A DNA stretch of 8,068 bases from Chitinivibrionales bacterium (GTDB lineage: Bacteria; Fibrobacterota; Chitinivibrionia; Chitinivibrionales; WJMI01): contig WJJU01000937.1 in assembly GCA_014729595.1 (NCBI GenBank), positions 1 to 8,068 of the forward strand. Reading direction: 5' to 3'. Positions 6,101-8,068 of the stretch are shown piece after piece. The position numbers were made by a program, and so were the translations under genes. Positions within the stretch are counted from its first letter, which is position 1, and every line of letters starts with the position of its first letter. The notes below the pieces were generated by a model that was not told where the DNA came from, made no database searches, and saw nothing but the letters and a program-made list of their open reading frames with translations.

Positions 6101-8023
6101 GTGCAAGATGTCGTTGATGAGCAGGCCACCTACACGAACATGGATAGTCCGGGGGTTCAGGACCAGTTTGTCACCCAGGAGGAACACCTGCTTGGAGAGC
6201 ACGCAGGCGAGTTTCGGGTGATCAAAACCTCTGACGGCTCTAAAGTCACGACGCTCTCCCTGCCGGCCAAGCCGGTATTCGACGGTATGGCAGCGGCCTA
6301 CGGCAACGTTTTTCTGGCTTTGGACGATGGGTCGGTGCAGTGCCTTGGAGAACCAATTAGCGATGATCCCGTAGACCCTTCAGCAGTGATACTTGAGAAC
6401 AGGAAATGGCCCAAGCGACTCCAAGGAACCAATGATATAGACCATCTGTCGACGTTCACCTGCGGAGGCACCGATTATGCCGACGCGAAAAATGTACGTG
6501 GCGTCGACTTGTCCTATTCCGGTTCGTCGGTGCACTGGGAATTCATTGATGCACCTGAGAGCGGATACGTTCACCTCAAAAACGCTTCCTCGGGCTACTA
6601 CTTACAGCTACAAACTGAGCCCGATGCCACGGCCGGAGGAACTGAGCCATGCGGAGAGGCAGATGCCCTGGCCGTTCGCGCGGTTCATACAAGCTGCGGT
6701 GGTGATAAAACCCAATGGCGCAAGGTTCCTACGGACAACGGGTTCTTCTATTTGGAATGCCGGGTGAACGGGTACTACCTACAGTGCATCGAGGACCCTG
6801 ACGGCGACAGCGGGAGCGACAATGGGGGCGTAGTCGTTCGTGCCGTCCCGGCGACATGTGGTGGAGAATGGACTCAATGGAAGGAGACTCCGGTCTCGGG
6901 TGGATCAGTCCCGGCAGCCCCCGACAACTTTACACTGTCCGCCGTATCGACTACCCAGATCAACCTGAGCTGGACCGACAACGCATCCGACGAGTCCGGG
7001 TTCAAGATCTACAGAAATACCTCCAACAGCAAGCCGTCGGATCCGGTCCGAACGCAGACCGGAACAAGCTGGAACAACGGGGGGTTGAGTTCAGGGACCA
7101 CCTACTATTATTGGGTCGAGGCCTACAACGACCATGGCTCGAGCAGTCACATCACCGGCAAGGCCACTACCAACTCCGAACCCGTCGGCGAGGTGTTTCT
7201 TATCAGGAACAAGGCTTCGGGCAACTACCTTCGTCCGGTCAACGGCGACCCGGAATGCCCCATGGAAGCAGCTTCGAATGACAATAGCGACTGGTTTCGA
7301 TGGCGTAAGGTCATGAACGGGGACTATTTCTACTTGCTGAACGTGCAAACCGATATGTACTTCAGACCGATATACGCAACCGACGGCTCGGGGATGCGGC
7401 AGGTTGACCAGAGTTACGACGGCGCCTGGACGCAGTGGTCGGAAGACCCGTCCGGTGACGGAACGACTTTCTTTTTTGTCAACCACGAGACGGGAAAACA
7501 TATCCGTCCGCAGAATGATGATCAGGGGTCTCCGATTCAACTACAGCCCGACTCATGGACCGGAGACTGGACACGTTGGTCCTTTGAATCGGTTGAATCA
7601 CCGGCAATTGATCCCGATACAGACTATTACATTTCCAACAGTGCAGTGCTGGAGCGCCTCAACGGCAACGGCGCCGATGGAACCGCCCAGATGGCGCCAT
7701 CATCGTGGACCGGTAACTACTCTCAATGGCGGCCCGTGACCGTAAACGGCGCCTGGTTCAAGCTCAAGTGCAAGGGGAACAACAAGTATCTTCAGGCTGT
7801 TCCCTGTGAAAAAGACGGTGGTGCGCTCAGAATGACAGCCGATGAAAATCAGGCAGGTGACTGGAAGCTTGTGCCGAACGGCTCCAACTACCACATTCAG
7901 AGTGGTTCCTGCGATACCAATCCCTACGTGTATAGTGGAGGAAGTAAAGGCTACCCAACCCTGGCTCCCACAAACTGGAGCGGGAACCATACCCAGTGGC
8001 AATTCAACGAGGTGAAGCCTTAG
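3149..8023 (+). CDS. Giant secreted PQQ-like propeller protein with methyltransferase-like and beta-trefoil domains
   Basis: This 1624-residue protein is numbered from the TTG chosen by its ribosome binding site. A signal peptide (1-25) has n-region MQLNSGFIR and probable cleavage at AKA/QT. Residues 36-136 resemble a class I methyltransferase core: HIDVGNG (44-50) at the glycine-rich loop, GLD with Asp68, and LVPGG (127-131). A DEWTH stretch (153) leads into PQQ/BamB-like propeller repeats of the VVCLDRGNGNTLWTS type, with a second block from about 626 (AWPVYRHDNTRSGYTP) to about 1070. Then come trefoil 1 (1080-1251), fibronectin III (1255-1344), trefoil 2 (1349-1479) and trefoil 3 (1491-1624). 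Nine QxW-like tryptophans mark the trefoils. I recall similar methyltransferase-like/propeller proteins in PVC bacteria, of unknown function; the lectin tail suggests glycan binding. No membrane anchor or sorting tail is visible. The frame is intact, with no sign of a frameshift. Enzymatic activity is unproven. Confidence 0.88.
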   Translation: MQLNSGFIRSITACSILLAMTGAKAQTASDILQATDVSGGFVVHIDVGNGSTTADFAEEGPFIVQGLDNNAGDVATARGTIRGRGLYGLVSVNELNSGTLPYRDNVVNLVVSENLGLVPMSEVTRVLVPGGKAYIKSGGSWNTTTKAVPGNIDEWTHFLYDASNNAVSNDDRIGPPVSLQWQGSPEWSRHHDRIAGVLGMVSAGGKVFTVIDEGLTHSVLTPGHPTVVARDAYNGTVLWKRSIDPWVSHLWPMKSGPAWYPRGIVAGADRLFVRMGADGIVCALDPNTGDILRTYGNSATTEEIILHKGTLYLMRDFDGSAIGTYHSANLDDPNDWADKISSDYAWNGDMRRICAINPSNGNLLWSKDAPVTPMTLAALSEKIVFFDGKKVVCLDRGNGNTLWTSQSVVAQEPIPTYITPNLTISDNIVLLWPSNMTDVFAFSLDDGSLLWNHADPEPGYKSPKDLFVVDGKVWTTEVEFNSSTGTFLGRNLHTGVMEQSFGCNVDSRVYWFHHRCHRGKATRNFFLTSRTGVEFVDPNASGDKWKINHWVRGGCLYGILPANGLLYAPPNNCACYMESKLSHLLALASEGPSIPASIDPAERRHEGPVYDEMLSITDPASESDAWPVYRHDNTRSGYTPSPVTTNISEQWHTNLGEPCGRVVVADMKVFVPLTQSHQVVALNARDGSEEWRFTAGGNIDSPPAIVKQRAVFGCRDGYVYCLRASDGELIWRFRAAPIDRRIVGQERVESLWPVNGSVLIRNDVVYAVAGRSMFLDGGLRFCKIDLITGELLDEKRMDHRDPDNLSENLQMRMDRLHMPVALPDILSCDDSYIYMRTQRMSFDGVRSDLDRSYEQAENQKGSDAHLFSATGFLDDARMHRSYWVFGRRWGSGHDGWPKAQQHAPAGRILSFNDNRVYGFGRTPDYYKWTDPMENHLFCADKTGYSVSKWKDTWWKSISYLWTKENTGIHVDAMIVAGSRMYIAGVQDVVDEQATYTNMDSPGVQDQFVTQEEHLLGEHAGEFRVIKTSDGSKVTTLSLPAKPVFDGMAAAYGNVFLALDDGSVQCLGEPISDDPVDPSAVILENRKWPKRLQGTNDIDHLSTFTCGGTDYADAKNVRGVDLSYSGSSVHWEFIDAPESGYVHLKNASSGYYLQLQTEPDATAGGTEPCGEADALAVRAVHTSCGGDKTQWRKVPTDNGFFYLECRVNGYYLQCIEDPDGDSGSDNGGVVVRAVPATCGGEWTQWKETPVSGGSVPAAPDNFTLSAVSTTQINLSWTDNASDESGFKIYRNTSNSKPSDPVRTQTGTSWNNGGLSSGTTYYYWVEAYNDHGSSSHITGKATTNSEPVGEVFLIRNKASGNYLRPVNGDPECPMEAASNDNSDWFRWRKVMNGDYFYLLNVQTDMYFRPIYATDGSGMRQVDQSYDGAWTQWSEDPSGDGTTFFFVNHETGKHIRPQNDDQGSPIQLQPDSWTGDWTRWSFESVESPAIDPDTDYYISNSAVLERLNGNGADGTAQMAPSSWTGNYSQWRPVTVNGAWFKLKCKGNNKYLQAVPCEKDGGALRMTADENQAGDWKLVPNGSNYHIQSGSCDTNPYVYSGGSKGYPTLAPTNWSGNHTQWQFNEVKP

Positions 8024-8059
8024 GGTCCGGGCAGAAATGAGTTCCCATTGTGGCGCTCA
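8019..8059 (+). repeat. 41-bp dispersed repeat, copy B
   Basis: This is the second copy of the repeat at 1235-1275, in the same orientation relative to the window and ungapped, with 34 of 41 bases identical. It begins two bases before the TAG stop (8021-8023) of the propeller gene, so its TAG serves as the stop codon here. Only 9 bases remain after it in the window, so it cannot be seen whether the hairpin that follows copy A also follows copy B. Confidence 0.65.
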
Positions 8060-8068
8060 CCCTCGGCA

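Noticed and set aside
3605..6355. Reading the propeller as a PQQ-dependent alcohol or glucose dehydrogenase
   Set aside because: Blade repeats resemble PQQ-like/BamB propellers, but I see no cytochrome CxxCH motif and no clear cofactor or active-site signature of quinoprotein dehydrogenases.

Overview
The window looks like bacterial chromosome from a polysaccharide-degrading organism. The gene mix is a sulfatase, a lipoprotein glycoside hydrolase of family GH43, and a giant secreted PQQ-like beta-propeller protein with a methyltransferase-like N-terminus. From general knowledge this points to the PVC superphylum (Planctomycetota, Kiritimatiellota, Lentisphaerota or Verrucomicrobiota). That is an inference from gene content; no rRNA or other marker gene is present to test it.

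Layout. Positions 1-951 (+) hold the C-terminal part of a sulfatase whose N-terminus lies outside the window. Positions 952-1416 are a non-coding stretch between convergent genes, with a terminator-like hairpin, a 41-bp repeat copy and a second imperfect hairpin. Positions 1417-2526 (-) encode a GH43-type lipoprotein. Positions 2527-3148 are the leader region between two divergent genes. They contain two good Shine-Dalgarno sequences, each placing the start at a TTG codon, and several dyad symmetries, the best being a perfect 8-bp inverted repeat just upstream of the GH43 ribosome binding site. Positions 3149-8023 (+) encode one 1624-residue secreted protein: signal peptide, methyltransferase-like domain, long PQQ-like propeller region, beta-trefoil, fibronectin III, then two more beta-trefoils. 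A second copy of the 41-bp repeat straddles its stop codon at the right edge.

How the genes may work together (inference). The sulfatase would remove sulfate esters, the surface-anchored GH43 enzyme would release sugars such as arabinose, xylose or galactose, and the large protein carries three predicted carbohydrate-binding trefoils. Together they suggest a small locus for a sulfated or branched polysaccharide. The substrate cannot be named from this sequence. No tRNA, rRNA, CRISPR array or transposase was seen.

The points most worth a second look are the secreted methyltransferase-like/propeller/lectin fusion, the ungapped 41-bp repeat found 3' of two unrelated genes, and the palindrome at the GH43 leader.
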